The position numbers and the translations under genes were made by a program. Below, piece after piece: positions 24,868-33,839 of a stretch of 64,000 nucleotides of DNA. Within the stretch, counting starts at the first letter, position 1. Each line of letters opens with the position of its first letter. Source of the DNA: Anaeropeptidivorans aminofermentans (GTDB lineage Bacteria > Bacillota > Clostridia > Lachnospirales > UBA5962); contig NZ_OW711693.1 of assembly GCF_940670685.1 (NCBI RefSeq), positions 2,356,001-2,420,000 of the forward strand, in the 5' to 3' direction. The notes beneath the pieces were generated by a model, which was not told the origin of the DNA, searched no databases, and saw only the letters and a list, made by a program, of their open reading frames with translations.

Positions 24868-25278
24868 TTAAACTTCTCCCACGCTTTTTACTACACTTCC
24901 CAATACCCCGTTTATAAAGGACGGTGCCTCTTCCGACGAATATATTTTAGCAAGCTCCACCGCCTCATTGACGGATACGGAATAGGGAATATCCTCGGCA
25001 AAAAGGATCTCGTATATGGCAAGGCGCAGTATCGCTATGTCGACAGTATTAAGCCTGTCCATTTTCCAGCCCTTAAGGTTTTCGGTTATATATATATCAA
25101 TTTTATTTATATTCTGAATAACACCGCTGATTTCCTGATAAATAAACGCTCTATCCCCGTCTGTAAGCTCGTGGTCCTTGCCATATTCGTTTAAAATCTT
25201 ATCAGGCTCTATATCGGTATAAAATTCAAGCTGGTATACCAGACTGAATGCGTGCTTTCTGGCGGTTCTTCTGCTCAT
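24868..25278 (-). CDS. nusB: Transcription antitermination factor NusB
   Basis: NusB binds boxA RNA with NusE and aids rRNA transcription. The 136-residue protein has the all-helical pattern, beginning RRTARKHAFSLVYQLEF and ending YSSEEAPSFINGVLGSVVK. It is the first gene of the nusB-xseA-xseB-ispA group. In many Firmicutes the Asp23-like gene directly precedes nusB; here a ~305-base repeat element has come between them. Confidence 0.96.
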   Translation of the reverse strand: MSRRTARKHAFSLVYQLEFYTDIEPDKILNEYGKDHELTDGDRAFIYQEISGVIQNINKIDIYITENLKGWKMDRLNTVDIAILRLAIYEILFAEDIPYSVSVNEAVELAKIYSSEEAPSFINGVLGSVVKSVGEV

Positions 25279-25324
25279 AAAAATCCCTTTCTTCGTAGCG
25301 TATGCTTTTAAATTAGAAACCGGC

Positions 25325-25629
25325 TAGGCAGTGTCTGAAAACCTAGAAACCGGCAAGAATAATAAATAAACTAAAGTTTATTTATCATTTTACAGCAGAA
25401 ATACATTTTTCAGCTTGTAAGCTGAAAAAGTATTGTTTGTAAGGAAGTGTGAATTCGAGGAGAAAACCCCAAAGATAGCGGGCATTTACATTTTTGCTTT
25501 ATGCAAAAATGTTGAGCGTACAGGTTTACTCAAAGTAAACCTGTACGGCATATCTTGAGGATTTACGACAATGAAGTCGCACTTTTATGGCAAAACATCC
25601 TAGAGTTTGGAGTTTTCAGACACGCCCTA
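25325..25629. repeat. MITE-like element with GTGTCTGAAAAC ends (family E)
   Basis: The inverted ends TAGGCAGTGTCTGAAAACCT (25325-25344) and TAGGGCGTGTCTGAAAACTC (complement, 25610-25629) frame about 305 bases without coding capacity. Inside are four successive hairpins: AAATAAACT/AGTTTATTT, TTTTTCAGC/GCTGAAAAA, ACATTTTTGC/GCAAAAATGT and GTACAGGTTTACT/AGTAAACCTGTAC. An 11-base direct repeat TAGAAACCGGC (25314 and 25344) flanks the left end. The element separates nusB from the Asp23 gene. Confidence 0.8.
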
Positions 25630-25656
25630 ATGTTTGGATTTTAAAATTAAATTTAA

Positions 25657-25687
25657 CAAACCCTTAAAGGTAGCTTTAAGGGTTTAT
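25657..25687 (-). terminator. Terminator of the Asp23-family gene
   Basis: Arms AAACCCTTAAAG and CTTTAAGGGTTT lie ten bases after the stop on the minus strand, followed by a T-rich stretch. Confidence 0.65.
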
Positions 25688-25696
25688 CATAACAAT

Positions 25697-26098
25697 CTAC
25701 TCTGTAACTTTCGTATCCTTCTTGCTTACAATCTTATCCTTCTCTGCAACCAAGCCTGTAACGCTTATATTGATTTCCGGAACCTCAAGGCCCGTCATAG
25801 TCTCTATTGCATTCTTAACCCTTTCCTGAACCTGAGTGCATACCTCATGTATTTTATATCCGGCTCTTATATAAAGATTAAGTTCGAATTTTACTTCGTT
25901 GCCTTCAACCTCTACTTTAACCCCTTTGGATAAATTCTTTTTTCCAAGGAGCTCCGCAATATCCGTGATATTGCCTGCCATTGCGGCAACACCTGCAACT
26001 TCCATAGCCGCCGTACCTGCTATTGTCGCTAAAACATCGTCTGCTATCTGAATTTGCCCTATGCAGTCGTTATGTTCTTCCGTTCTTATCTCAGCCAT
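25697..26098 (-). CDS. Asp23/Gls24-family envelope stress protein
   Basis: Members of this family coat the inner face of the membrane and are linked to alkaline or envelope stress. The 133-residue protein has the typical sequence GQIQIADDVLATIAGTAAMEVAGVAAMAG near the start and KIHEVCTQVQERVKNAIETMTGLEV near the end. The family is often next to nusB; here it is so apart from the inserted repeat element. GGGAGGTTTTT lies ahead of the ATG. Confidence 0.93.
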   Translation of the reverse strand: MAEIRTEEHNDCIGQIQIADDVLATIAGTAAMEVAGVAAMAGNITDIAELLGKKNLSKGVKVEVEGNEVKFELNLYIRAGYKIHEVCTQVQERVKNAIETMTGLEVPEINISVTGLVAEKDKIVSKKDTKVTE

Positions 26099-26425
26099 AA
26101 AAACCTCCCTATATCATAATCATCGTTTTTATTCATAGTATGTGCCAAATAAATAATAGTATATGCTTTTTTGTAATGTTTAAGAAAAATACTTGCTTTA
26201 TATATACGGGTTTAATGTTTGGATGTATTCGTAAACCAAAGCAATTTATAGATGCTTATACCCAATTGTATCATAAATCTAATTTTTACTCATGCATTTT
26301 ACTGCGTAAAATGCATCGGAGGGTGCTGCAAAATTTATTTTGCAACACCCCTATTATACCATATCTGGCTTATTTTGCAATCTTTTTGGCTTTATGCTGC
26401 ATCTTTTTATATCCTTTGAAAAATC
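26099..26425. other. Intergenic region with two strong hairpins
   Basis: No gene is supported. At 26293-26317 a hairpin ATGCATTTTA/TAAAATGCAT is followed immediately by a second at about 26323-26350 (GGGTGCTGCAAAAT/ATTTTGCAACACCC). The paired layout resembles the double-hairpin repeats elsewhere in the window but the arms differ. Confidence 0.45.
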
Positions 26426-26447
26426 AAAAAGGCCTTCCGGCCTTTTT
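26426..26447 (-). terminator. Terminator of rubrerythrin
   Basis: Arms AAAAAGGCC and GGCCTTTTT with a TTCC loop, 22 bases after the stop codon on the minus strand. Confidence 0.85.
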
Positions 26448-26468
26448 AATTTTTATAAACTATTTACT

Positions 26469-27062
26469 TTAGAAGGTTTCTACATAAAGCTCAAAATGTG
26501 CCTTCGGATGGATACATGCAGGACAAATTTCAGGAGCTGCGTCGCCTTCATGAATATATCCGCAGTTTCCGCATTTCCAGAAAACCTTTCCGTCTTTTTT
26601 AAATACGGTGCCGTTTTCAATATTGGCGAGAAGCTTTAAAAATCTCTTTTCATGATTTGTCTCTGCATCGGCAATCTTTGAAAAAGCAACTGCAACTTCG
26701 TTAAAGCCTTCTTCTTTCGCTACTTTTGCAAATTCGGGATAAAGATGTGACCACTCGTCGTTCTCCCCATCAGCGGCCGCCTTTAAGTTTGCAGCAGTAT
26801 CTCCAAATTCTACCGGATAATCGGCATTTATTGTTATGTTAGCTGGAAGCTCATCTTTAAAGCCTTCTACAAGAAGCTTGTAAAATCTCTTTGCATGCTC
26901 CTTTTCATTGTCAGCAGTTTCGATAAATATGTTTCTGATCTGCTTGTAACCCTCTTTATCGGCAACGGAAGCGAAGAATGTATAACGGTTCCTTGCCTGG
27001 GATTCTCCTGCAAATGCCTTAAGTAAATTTTCTGCTGTTTTTGTTCCTTTTAAACTCTTCAT
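26469..27062 (-). CDS. rbr: Rubrerythrin
   Basis: Rubrerythrin is a cytoplasmic diiron peroxidase that protects anaerobes from peroxide. The 197-residue protein has a ferritin-like domain with the iron-ligand helices (AFAGESQARNRYTFFA, ETADNEKEHAKRF, IADAETNHEKRF) and a C-terminal rubredoxin-like domain (WKCGNCGYIHEG...CPACIHPKAHFEL). ATG at 27062 is chosen because AAGGGGGT is correctly placed; the reading frame extends 13 codons upstream without a site. It is monocistronic. Confidence 0.96.
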   Translation of the reverse strand: MKSLKGTKTAENLLKAFAGESQARNRYTFFASVADKEGYKQIRNIFIETADNEKEHAKRFYKLLVEGFKDELPANITINADYPVEFGDTAANLKAAADGENDEWSHLYPEFAKVAKEEGFNEVAVAFSKIADAETNHEKRFLKLLANIENGTVFKKDGKVFWKCGNCGYIHEGDAAPEICPACIHPKAHFELYVETF

Positions 27063-27309
27063 CTTATCTACCCCCTTGATTAGAATTGTATCTTCGAGCA
27101 TTGTCGTGTGCAGTAAACAAATTTAAAAATAAGCAAATTAACCCTATAGGGTTTTGTTCTTCTAAATTTGTCTACCTAAATGCCCGGATGCATTTTAAAG
27201 CAAAACAAGATATATGCTTTTGTTACTGTAAAACTAATTTGTTTTACTATATATGCATCGGCAAAGGCTTTTAAAAGCCCTTGCTATTTCATAAGCGTAG
27301 GCTCTGCTC

Positions 27310-27369
27310 ATACATTTCACGAAGTGAAATGTATTCGTGGATAAAGCTAAGCAAAGCTTAGTTTTATCC
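27310..27369. repeat. Solo double-hairpin repeat (family A)
   Basis: Hairpin 1 (ATACATTTCAC/GTGAAATGTAT, 27310-27334) is followed by TCGT and hairpin 2 (GGATAAAGCTAAGC/GCTTAGTTTTATCC, 27339-27369). The order and spacing match the array units at 2.2 and 21.4 kb, but hairpin 2 has different bases with compensating changes. A half-copy (AAAATCAAGT/ACTTGATTTT) lies at about 27449-27473. The 27063-27543 gap holds no gene. Confidence 0.8.
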
Positions 27370-27543
27370 ATATTATAGCATAATTTAGGCTTTTTATCAT
27401 GCATTTCTTTTATAAAAACATGAATATAAAACCCATCTTTCCATAAATAAAATCAAGTTATAACTTGATTTTAATACAGTATACCATATACAGAATCTAT
27501 GGTCAACAAACCTGGAGTTAACGCCATTGTGTTATCAATCGTA

Positions 27544-29760
27544 TCAAGCCTTTTTAAGATTAGAAAAATGGGCCATGAATTTTTTAACTCCAACCCCCGG
27601 AAACTCTATAGAGACCTCATAATCGGCTCCGGCAGGGCGTATATCCTTTACAGTGCCTACCCCGTATTTCATCTGTTTCACTTTATCACCTATTTCAAAA
27701 TCAAGAGTAATATTTTTAGGGGCAGGAATGGGGTTCTCTCTGTAATTTTTACCGCCGAAGCTGGATTTCATATTTTCTTTTGCGTTAATGGGAGCTGTTT
27801 TTCCAATGTTACCTGATGCTTCAAATTTAGATTTACTCTCCTGCATGTTTCTATCTATGATATTAATAGGGATTTCCTTTAAAAATCTTGAAGGCAGATT
27901 GCATACGATTTGTCCGTGCTGCATTCTTTGGGAGGCACTTGTTAAATAAAGACTGTTTTCAGCCCTTGTGATACCAACGTAGCAAAGCCTTCTTTCTTCC
28001 TCAAGGTCGCTTAAATCTCCTGAAAACATGGAACGGTAGCTGGGAAATATGTTTTCTTCAAACCCTGCAATAAAAACAATAGGAAATTCAAGGCCTTTAG
28101 AGGAATGCAATGTCATTAGGGAAACATTTTCAGAAGAATCATCGAAACCGTCTATATCGGCAACAAGAGAAACCTCTTCCAAGAAAGCTGAAAGGGTTTT
28201 GTCTTCGGAACTTTCTTCAAACTCTCCTGCTTTATTCATAAGCTCTTCAATGTTTTCTATTCTTGAACGGGCTTCGTCTGTCCCTTCTGTTTCAAGCTCT
28301 TTTATATATCCTGTTTTTTCCATAACATATTCTATGACCTCGGAAACCATATTCACATAGGCGAAGCTTTTAAGCTCTTCCATCAGGTTTATGAATTCCT
28401 CTATTCTTTTGGCCCTGGTTCCAAGCTCTAAAAGACATTCGGGGTTCTTCATCGCATCAAAAAAGGACATTTCATTTTGGATGGCATATTCAGATATTTT
28501 ATTTGCAGTGGTGTCGCCTATACCTCTTTTGGGGGTATTTATGATTCTTTTAAAAGCCACATCGTCAAAGGGATTATATATCGCCTTTAAATAAGCAAGC
28601 ACGTCCTTTACCTCTTTACGGTCATAGAACCTTACCCCTCCGTATATTTTATAGGGTATATTGCTTTTTACAAGCATGTCCTCCACAGATCTTGAAAGGG
28701 AGTTCTGCCTGTATAAAACGGCCATATCATTATAGCTTCCGCCGGTGTTTTTGTGCTCTTCTATTTTTTCGCATATAAACTGAGCTTCTTCCAAATCATT
28801 GGAAGCCTTATAGAAATTAATATTCCTGCCTTCTTCGTTTTCCGTCCAAAGCACTTTATTTTTACGGCTTATATTATTATTGATTACAGCATTGGCTGCC
28901 GTAAGTATATTTTGAGTAGAGCGGTAGTTCTGTTCAAGCTTTATAACCGTGGCGTTTTTAAAATCTTTCTCAAAATCGAGAATATTAGAAATATCCGCCC
29001 CTCTCCAGCCGTAAATACTCTGGTCGTCATCCCCTACAACGCAGAGATTATGACTTTTAGACGATAGAAGCTTTATAAGGCTGTATTGAGCAAAGTTCGT
29101 GTCCTGATACTCGTCAACCATTATGTATTGGAACCTGTTTTGATATTTTTCCAATATGTCCGGCCTAGCTGTAAATAATTTCACCGTAAGAAATATAATA
29201 TCGTCAAAATCAAGGGCATTATTTGACTTGAGCCTTTTCTGATAGAGACTGTAAACCTTTGATATTTGGCTTAGCCTGTAATCTGACTGGGACTTTCTTT
29301 CAAATTCCTCCGCCGTAACAAGCTTATCCTTTTCTCCACCTATAACTGCCTGAACAGATTTAGGCGGAAACTGCTTTTCATTTATATTGGCTTCCTTAAT
29401 GCAATCTTTAATCAGTTTTAAAGAGTCGTCAGCGTCATATATCGTAAAGCTGTTGTCATAATTTATATGATGGATTTCTCTTCTTAATATTCTAACGCAG
29501 GTTGAATGAAACGTGCTTACCCATACGGCGTCGTTTCCCACAAGGGCATTTACTCTTTCCTTCATCTCTTTTGCAGCCTTATTGGTAAACGTTATAGCGA
29601 GAATATTATAAGGGCTTATGCCCTTTTCTATCATATATGCTATTCTGTGAGTTAAAACCCTTGTTTTTCCGCTTCCTGCACCTGCAAGAATCAGTAGGGG
29701 TCCCTCCGTATGCATCGCAGCAGTCCTTTGTACCGGATTAAGCTTATCGAGTAAGTTCAT
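27544..29760 (-). CDS. pcrA: ATP-dependent DNA helicase PcrA (UvrD family)
   Basis: PcrA is the SF1A 3'-5' helicase for repair and plasmid replication that also removes RecA filaments. The 738-residue protein shows motif I GAGSGKTRVL (about 26-35), motif II DEYQDTN, motif III GDDDQSIYGWRGAD, motif IV QNYRST, and motifs V/VI LMTLHSSKGLEFPIVF and VGITRAE. It ends with the Tudor-like C-terminal domain GDKVKQMKYGVGTVK typical of Gram-positive PcrA. ligA, often next to pcrA, is not in the window. Confidence 0.97.
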   Translation of the reverse strand: MNLLDKLNPVQRTAAMHTEGPLLILAGAGSGKTRVLTHRIAYMIEKGISPYNILAITFTNKAAKEMKERVNALVGNDAVWVSTFHSTCVRILRREIHHINYDNSFTIYDADDSLKLIKDCIKEANINEKQFPPKSVQAVIGGEKDKLVTAEEFERKSQSDYRLSQISKVYSLYQKRLKSNNALDFDDIIFLTVKLFTARPDILEKYQNRFQYIMVDEYQDTNFAQYSLIKLLSSKSHNLCVVGDDDQSIYGWRGADISNILDFEKDFKNATVIKLEQNYRSTQNILTAANAVINNNISRKNKVLWTENEEGRNINFYKASNDLEEAQFICEKIEEHKNTGGSYNDMAVLYRQNSLSRSVEDMLVKSNIPYKIYGGVRFYDRKEVKDVLAYLKAIYNPFDDVAFKRIINTPKRGIGDTTANKISEYAIQNEMSFFDAMKNPECLLELGTRAKRIEEFINLMEELKSFAYVNMVSEVIEYVMEKTGYIKELETEGTDEARSRIENIEELMNKAGEFEESSEDKTLSAFLEEVSLVADIDGFDDSSENVSLMTLHSSKGLEFPIVFIAGFEENIFPSYRSMFSGDLSDLEEERRLCYVGITRAENSLYLTSASQRMQHGQIVCNLPSRFLKEIPINIIDRNMQESKSKFEASGNIGKTAPINAKENMKSSFGGKNYRENPIPAPKNITLDFEIGDKVKQMKYGVGTVKDIRPAGADYEVSIEFPGVGVKKFMAHFSNLKKA

Positions 29761-29853
29761 ATAAAAGCTCTCCTTCTTATATCTATATAAATAAAATATT
29801 ACTTAAGCTATTCAATATATTAACACCTATGATTTTCGTTGTAAAGCCAAGTT

Positions 29854-29968
29854 ATACTCGAATAAAAGTGAAATAGTAGGATTATAAATTTGCTTTTCCT
29901 TGACTTTATGCCTTCTTGGAGCCTGTTCCTTACTGCGGAAGAAAAGCAAATTTACTACATGTTATAAA
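29854..29968. repeat. MITE-like palindromic element (family B, copy 2, inverted)
   Basis: This is the reverse-complement relative of the element at 10620-10744. It shares the ends TAAATTTGCTTTTCCTTGA and GCGGAAGAAAAGCAAATTTA and the middle CTTCTTGGAGCC. The outer TACTCGAATAAAAGT segment is also shared on one side. No coding capacity. Confidence 0.85.
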
Positions 29969-30116
29969 GATATATCCTGCCTTTTAGCAATTCAATCCAT
30001 TCCTCTCTATAATTACCTGTGTACAACCTCACTTGTCTATAATATAATAGAGCATGAAGAAATAATAAGGCTTATTCTTTTAACTGACTATCATATTTTT
30101 CTTCGGGGGGATTACA

Positions 30117-30371
30117 TTGAAAAGATTTAATCAAGAAATGATACAAAAACTTGAAAAAAAGATTGATAAGGTTTATTGTAATGCCTGCGGGCGTGAAATA
30201 AAAATGAATAAATACGGCTATTTTGACGATTATTTAACCGTGGAAAAAAGATGGAGCTACGGCTCCAGGTTTGATAATCAGGTTCACTCTTTTGATTTAT
30301 GCCAGGATTGCTATAACATTCTTATAGAAAGCCTTCAGGTAAAGCCTGATATTGAAAACGAAATTAAATAA
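30117..30371 (+). CDS. Small zinc-ribbon-like protein, unknown function
   Basis: The 84-residue protein has two CxxC pairs, YCNACGREI (Cys21, Cys24) and LCQDCYNIL (about 62 and 65), which should form a treble-clef or zinc-ribbon fold, with a segment containing DDYLTVEKRWSYGS between. I do not recognise a named family, though similar short proteins occur in clostridia. TTG is the start, with a GGGGGG ribosome site seven bases upstream. It has its own terminator and no partner gene, so no pathway is suggested. Confidence 0.7.
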   Translation: MKRFNQEMIQKLEKKIDKVYCNACGREIKMNKYGYFDDYLTVEKRWSYGSRFDNQVHSFDLCQDCYNILIESLQVKPDIENEIK

Positions 30372-30396
30372 ACTGCTGATTTTATTGATAATTTAT

Positions 30397-30436
30397 AAAA
30401 GACATATTTTCTTTTTTAAAGAAAATATGTCTTTTT
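30397..30436 (+). terminator. Terminator of the zinc-ribbon gene
   Basis: A long hairpin (arms AAAAGACATATTTTCTTT and complement) ends in TTTTTGTTTTT. It may also serve the MATE gene converging from the right. Confidence 0.85.
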
Positions 30437-30487
30437 GTTTTTATTTTTTATGAATCCTATGCGTCTTAAAAAGAATAAACAGATTTA

Positions 30488-31849
30488 TCAAATCTCGCTG
30501 TATGAAACCTGCATCATCTTTTTCTTGAATACACAGTAAAATCCAATGAAAAATAAGGCTGTTACGAACCATGACACAGGATAGCTTCCAATAATAGTCA
30601 TCATATTTCTGTTTTTTGGAACAACGATTAAAATCCATAATATACGGCACATACACGTACCAATGAGAGTCAGCAGCATGGGTTTAACAGTCTCCCCTGT
30701 CCCTCTGATGGCCCCTGAAAGCACATCACCAAATACATAAAGAAAATATAACGGAGAAAGGAAGCGCATCAGCTTTCCGGTAATAGGTATAATGTCATAG
30801 TCTGCGGGGTTTATAAATAATTTTCCGATAGGCTCTGAAAAGAAAAACAAATTAGCGCTTATTATAAATACGATAGCTAATGTCATAATAAGCCCTACCC
30901 GTACCCCCTTAAAAATACGGTCGTACTTGCCTGCTCCGAAATTCTGAGCTACGAAGGTAGATATTGCCGAGGCAAGGGAATCCACAATAATCCATATGAG
31001 AAAATCAAGCTTTCCGCAAAGGGCCCATGCAGCTATATTATCCGTTCCCATGCTGTTTATATTTGCCTGAATCATCATATTTGCTATGGGATATAAGGAA
31101 GCCTGAAGGCCTATGGGAATCCCCACTTTAAAAATAGCTTTGAGCATTTTAGGATAAAACTTTATTGATTTCATATGAAGCCTGCAATCCATATCGGTAT
31201 TCATTAAAAATCGTATAATAAGAACAGCACTTACGGCTTGCGCAAGTATCGTAGACAATGCCGCCCCTGAAACGCCCCATCTGAAAACGCCTACAAAAAG
31301 CAAATCCGTCAATATATTAACCGTACTTGATATAAGAAGGTAATAAAAGGGCGTTTTTGAATCCCCCATGGCTCTTACAATTCCGGCCCCTATATTATAT
31401 AGCATAGAAACCGCAAGACCGCCAAAATATATTCTGACATAATCCAATGTAATAGGATAAATATCCTCCGGAATTTCAAGCTTATAAAGAAAGTATGGGG
31501 CCAATACTATACCAAGTACAGATAAAAGAAGTCCTCCCGTAAAAGAAAAAGCAATTGCAGTATGTACGGCTTCCGAAAGCTCTTTTTTATTTTTTGCCCC
31601 AAAATGCTGGGATATTATAATCGTTGCCCCTGTGGATAAGCCCAAAAAGAAATTTACAGGAAGCTTTAAAAAATTATATACGGAATCAACAGCCGCAAGA
31701 CCGTTTTTGCCTACAAACTGCCCTACTATAATTGCATCTACCGTAGTATATAGCTGCTGAAACAGGCTTGATAAAAGCAAAGGCAGGCAAAAAATCAAAA
31801 GTTTCCTCCAGATAACACCAGAAGTCAAATCTATGTTTTTTTCTCTCAT
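30488..31849 (-). CDS. MATE-family efflux transporter
   Basis: A polytopic inner-membrane Na+- or H+-coupled exporter of drugs or metabolites, substrate unknown. The 453-residue protein has about twelve hydrophobic segments and the MATE patterns LFQQLYTTVDAIIVGQFVG near the start and GIVRAMGDSKTPFYYLLISSTVNILTDLLFV near 160-190. ATG at 31849 is chosen because GGAGGAGAAT precedes it. An 18-codon upstream extension would start inside a repeat element and is rejected. Confidence 0.93.
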   Translation of the reverse strand: MREKNIDLTSGVIWRKLLIFCLPLLLSSLFQQLYTTVDAIIVGQFVGKNGLAAVDSVYNFLKLPVNFFLGLSTGATIIISQHFGAKNKKELSEAVHTAIAFSFTGGLLLSVLGIVLAPYFLYKLEIPEDIYPITLDYVRIYFGGLAVSMLYNIGAGIVRAMGDSKTPFYYLLISSTVNILTDLLFVGVFRWGVSGAALSTILAQAVSAVLIIRFLMNTDMDCRLHMKSIKFYPKMLKAIFKVGIPIGLQASLYPIANMMIQANINSMGTDNIAAWALCGKLDFLIWIIVDSLASAISTFVAQNFGAGKYDRIFKGVRVGLIMTLAIVFIISANLFFFSEPIGKLFINPADYDIIPITGKLMRFLSPLYFLYVFGDVLSGAIRGTGETVKPMLLTLIGTCMCRILWILIVVPKNRNMMTIIGSYPVSWFVTALFFIGFYCVFKKKMMQVSYSEI

Positions 31850-31873
31850 ATTCTCCTCCGTTATATTAATAAT

Positions 31874-31955
31874 TATAGTAAATTTATCATGGAGAAGCAG
31901 CAAAAGCCTTTGTGAATATACGGCTTTGCTACTATTTAACTTTAAATTTACTATA
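31874..31955. repeat. MITE-like element with TATAGTAAATTTA ends (family C, 82 bp form)
   Basis: It has the same 13-base ends as the 15162-15299 copy, with AGCAGCAAAAGCC and CGGCTTTGCTACTATTTAAC making one long hairpin. The inner block of the longer copy is absent. It lies 25 bases upstream of the MATE start and so is within its probable promoter or leader region. Confidence 0.85.
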
Positions 31956-32121
31956 AATCTAATATAACATGAAAATATATATTTGTTAAACGGATAATAT
32001 AGATTAAAATCATCTGCTATTTCGATAGATATACTTTGTTTTAAAATAATTACAGTTTATTTGGATTGAATCGGCAATCCAAGGCAATATATTTTAAATT
32101 CGCAATGAACTTTTGTAGCAT

Positions 32122-32466
32122 GGTATAGTAAGTTTAAAAGAAAGAGCAACAAAACCATATATTCGCGAGGATTCAAAATGTGTTTTAGAAGAAATATAAG
32201 AAAGCGCCTTTGTGAAACTGCCTTTATCTGATTTTATATATTGAAAGGCTTATATCTGTTACGGTATAAAGGCAATTTCACTATGTTTCCAAAGGAAATC
32301 CGTGCTTTTCTACGAAACGAACTTGGAAAAGAACACGGACGTAAGCCTGCAAATCTCTTTTAAGTGAGCGATTTCTTATCGTTATCAAACTTATTTTTGT
32401 TTGGTAACGGTGAATCTTTAATGAATCGGTTTTTGTTGCTTCTTTATAAGAAACTTACCATATTCC
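32122..32466. repeat. Long family C relative (about 345 bp)
   Basis: The inverted ends, GGTATAGTAAGTTT plus AAGAGCAACAAAACC on the left and GGTTTTTGTTGCTTCTTTAT plus AAACTTACCATATTCC on the right, pair over nearly 40 bases with some mismatches. The segment CATATATTCGCGAGGATTCA is the complement of a block in the 15162-15299 element. I find no ORF of note inside. The rest of the 31956-32500 gap shows nothing recognisable. Confidence 0.7.
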
Positions 32467-32500
32467 ATTCTATAAATTCGTACCTTTTTGTATTCATAAC

Positions 32501-32527
32501 AAAGGCTCTCTATTAAAGAGAGCCTTT
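32501..32527 (-). terminator. Terminator of the YlbF-family gene
   Basis: Arms AAAGGCTCTCT and AGAGAGCCTTT form a compact hairpin ten bases after the stop on the minus strand. Confidence 0.8.
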
Positions 32528-32536
32528 CCATTCATA

Positions 32537-32869
32537 TTAAAGAAGATTCACATTTATGGTTAAATGTATATCATCAAAAATGCCTGAAACGAGATTATTC
32601 ATAGCTCTTACAGCTTGAAAATAATCATTTATTTCCTTTATGGAGGTTAGATTTATATATTCTTCTTCGATTTCGTCAAAAAGTTCTTTCGTATCTTCAT
32701 TGTTGTTTCTTTTCAGCCTGAAGATATCGGTTTTCTTTTCAAATTCTATCGTTCTTGTTTTGTACTCAGTATTTTTATCAAGCCTTTCCTTTGTTTTTTT
32801 CAGGTTGATATATTCCTTCGTTTCTAAAAGCTCTTTTATAAGCATGCTTTTTGCTCCCACTAAGCTCAT
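32537..32869 (-). CDS. YlbF/YmcA-family protein
   Basis: The 110-residue helical protein resembles YlbF/YmcA, small proteins that in Bacillus form a complex with YaaT, influence RNase Y and promote competence, biofilm formation and sporulation. The N-terminal part LIKELLETKEYINLKKTKERLDKNTEYKTRTIEFEKK is the typical amphipathic helix, and the C-terminus has INDYFQAVRAMNNLVSGIFDDI. AGAGGTGG precedes the ATG. A role in RNA decay here is inference. Confidence 0.75.
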   Translation of the reverse strand: MSLVGAKSMLIKELLETKEYINLKKTKERLDKNTEYKTRTIEFEKKTDIFRLKRNNNEDTKELFDEIEEEYINLTSIKEINDYFQAVRAMNNLVSGIFDDIHLTINVNLL

Positions 32870-32960
32870 AGCCCACCTCTTTTATCACTTTATATATTAT
32901 CTTATTCCGCTATACGTTCTTTGTGATAAAAGCAGTGAAAAATGTACCCTGTAAAAAGTC

Positions 32961-33839
32961 TTATTCAAAGGACTCGTATTTTCTTGAATAGCCTGCGGCA
33001 ATGGTTCCCGGGCCTGCATGGACGGTTATGGTAGCGCCTATACTTGAAACAGGCAAATGGAAAGAATATCCCTTCTCTTCAAGAACAGCCTTCATATTTT
33101 CCGCTTCTTCAACGGCATCCGAACAGGCTACAGTGAAATTATATAAATGCTCTTTCCCTTTAACCCTCTGTTCAAATATCTCCATGATTTCATTTATTGC
33201 TTTTTTCCTGCCCATTACCTTATTGCTTGGCAGAAGTTCCCCGTTTTCAAGGAATATAATGGGCTTTATATTAAAAAGGCTTCCGGCAAAAGCCGCCACC
33301 TTGCCTATTCTTCCGCCCTTTTGCAGATACTCTAAGGTATCTACGCTGAATATTGCGGCGGTATCCTTTTTAATAGCATCGGAAATTTCTATAATTTTTT
33401 CTATAGGGTAGCCTTTTTCATTCATTTTAGCTATTTCAAGAAGTACGCAGCCTTGAAAAATGGTAGCGCTTTCAGAATCAATCACATAAATCTTTGAATC
33501 GGGAAATTCTTCTTTTAATATGCCTGCGGAAGTAATGGCGCATTGATAGGCACCGCTGAACTTAGAGGTAAGGCATACGCATATTACATCTACGCCCTTT
33601 TCAACATAAGGCCTGAATTTATCTATATAATCCTGAACCGGGGGAAGAGAGGTCTTTGGATATGCCTTTTCGTTTCGCATTTTCCTGTATAATTCCTCAT
33701 AGCTTATATTAACTCCCTCTTTAAAATAATCCACTCCGTTAAAGGTTATGTAATAGGGTATTATATCTATATCATATTTTTCTAATAAATCCTTAGTCAA
33801 ATCGCACGAGCTGTCACTTATTATTTTGTAATTTGACAT
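32961..33839 (-). CDS. DegV-family fatty-acid-binding protein
   Basis: DegV (FakB-like) proteins bind a fatty acid and present it to the FakA kinase for phosphorylation. The 292-residue protein starts YKIISDSSCDLTKDLLEKY and contains KTSLPPVQDYIDKF (about 60-73), the SGAYQCA ligand loop near 95 and the C-terminal IGATITVHAGPGTIAAGYSRK. No fakA is in the window. It appears to be a single-gene unit. Confidence 0.93.
   Translation of the reverse strand: MSNYKIISDSSCDLTKDLLEKYDIDIIPYYITFNGVDYFKEGVNISYEELYRKMRNEKAYPKTSLPPVQDYIDKFRPYVEKGVDVICVCLTSKFSGAYQCAITSAGILKEEFPDSKIYVIDSESATIFQGCVLLEIAKMNEKGYPIEKIIEISDAIKKDTAAIFSVDTLEYLQKGGRIGKVAAFAGSLFNIKPIIFLENGELLPSNKVMGRKKAINEIMEIFEQRVKGKEHLYNFTVACSDAVEEAENMKAVLEEKGYSFHLPVSSIGATITVHAGPGTIAAGYSRKYESFE

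Noticed and set aside
31850-31903. 18-codon N-terminal extension of the MATE protein
   Set aside because: It is encoded partly by a repeat element; the GGAGGAG site supports the internal ATG.
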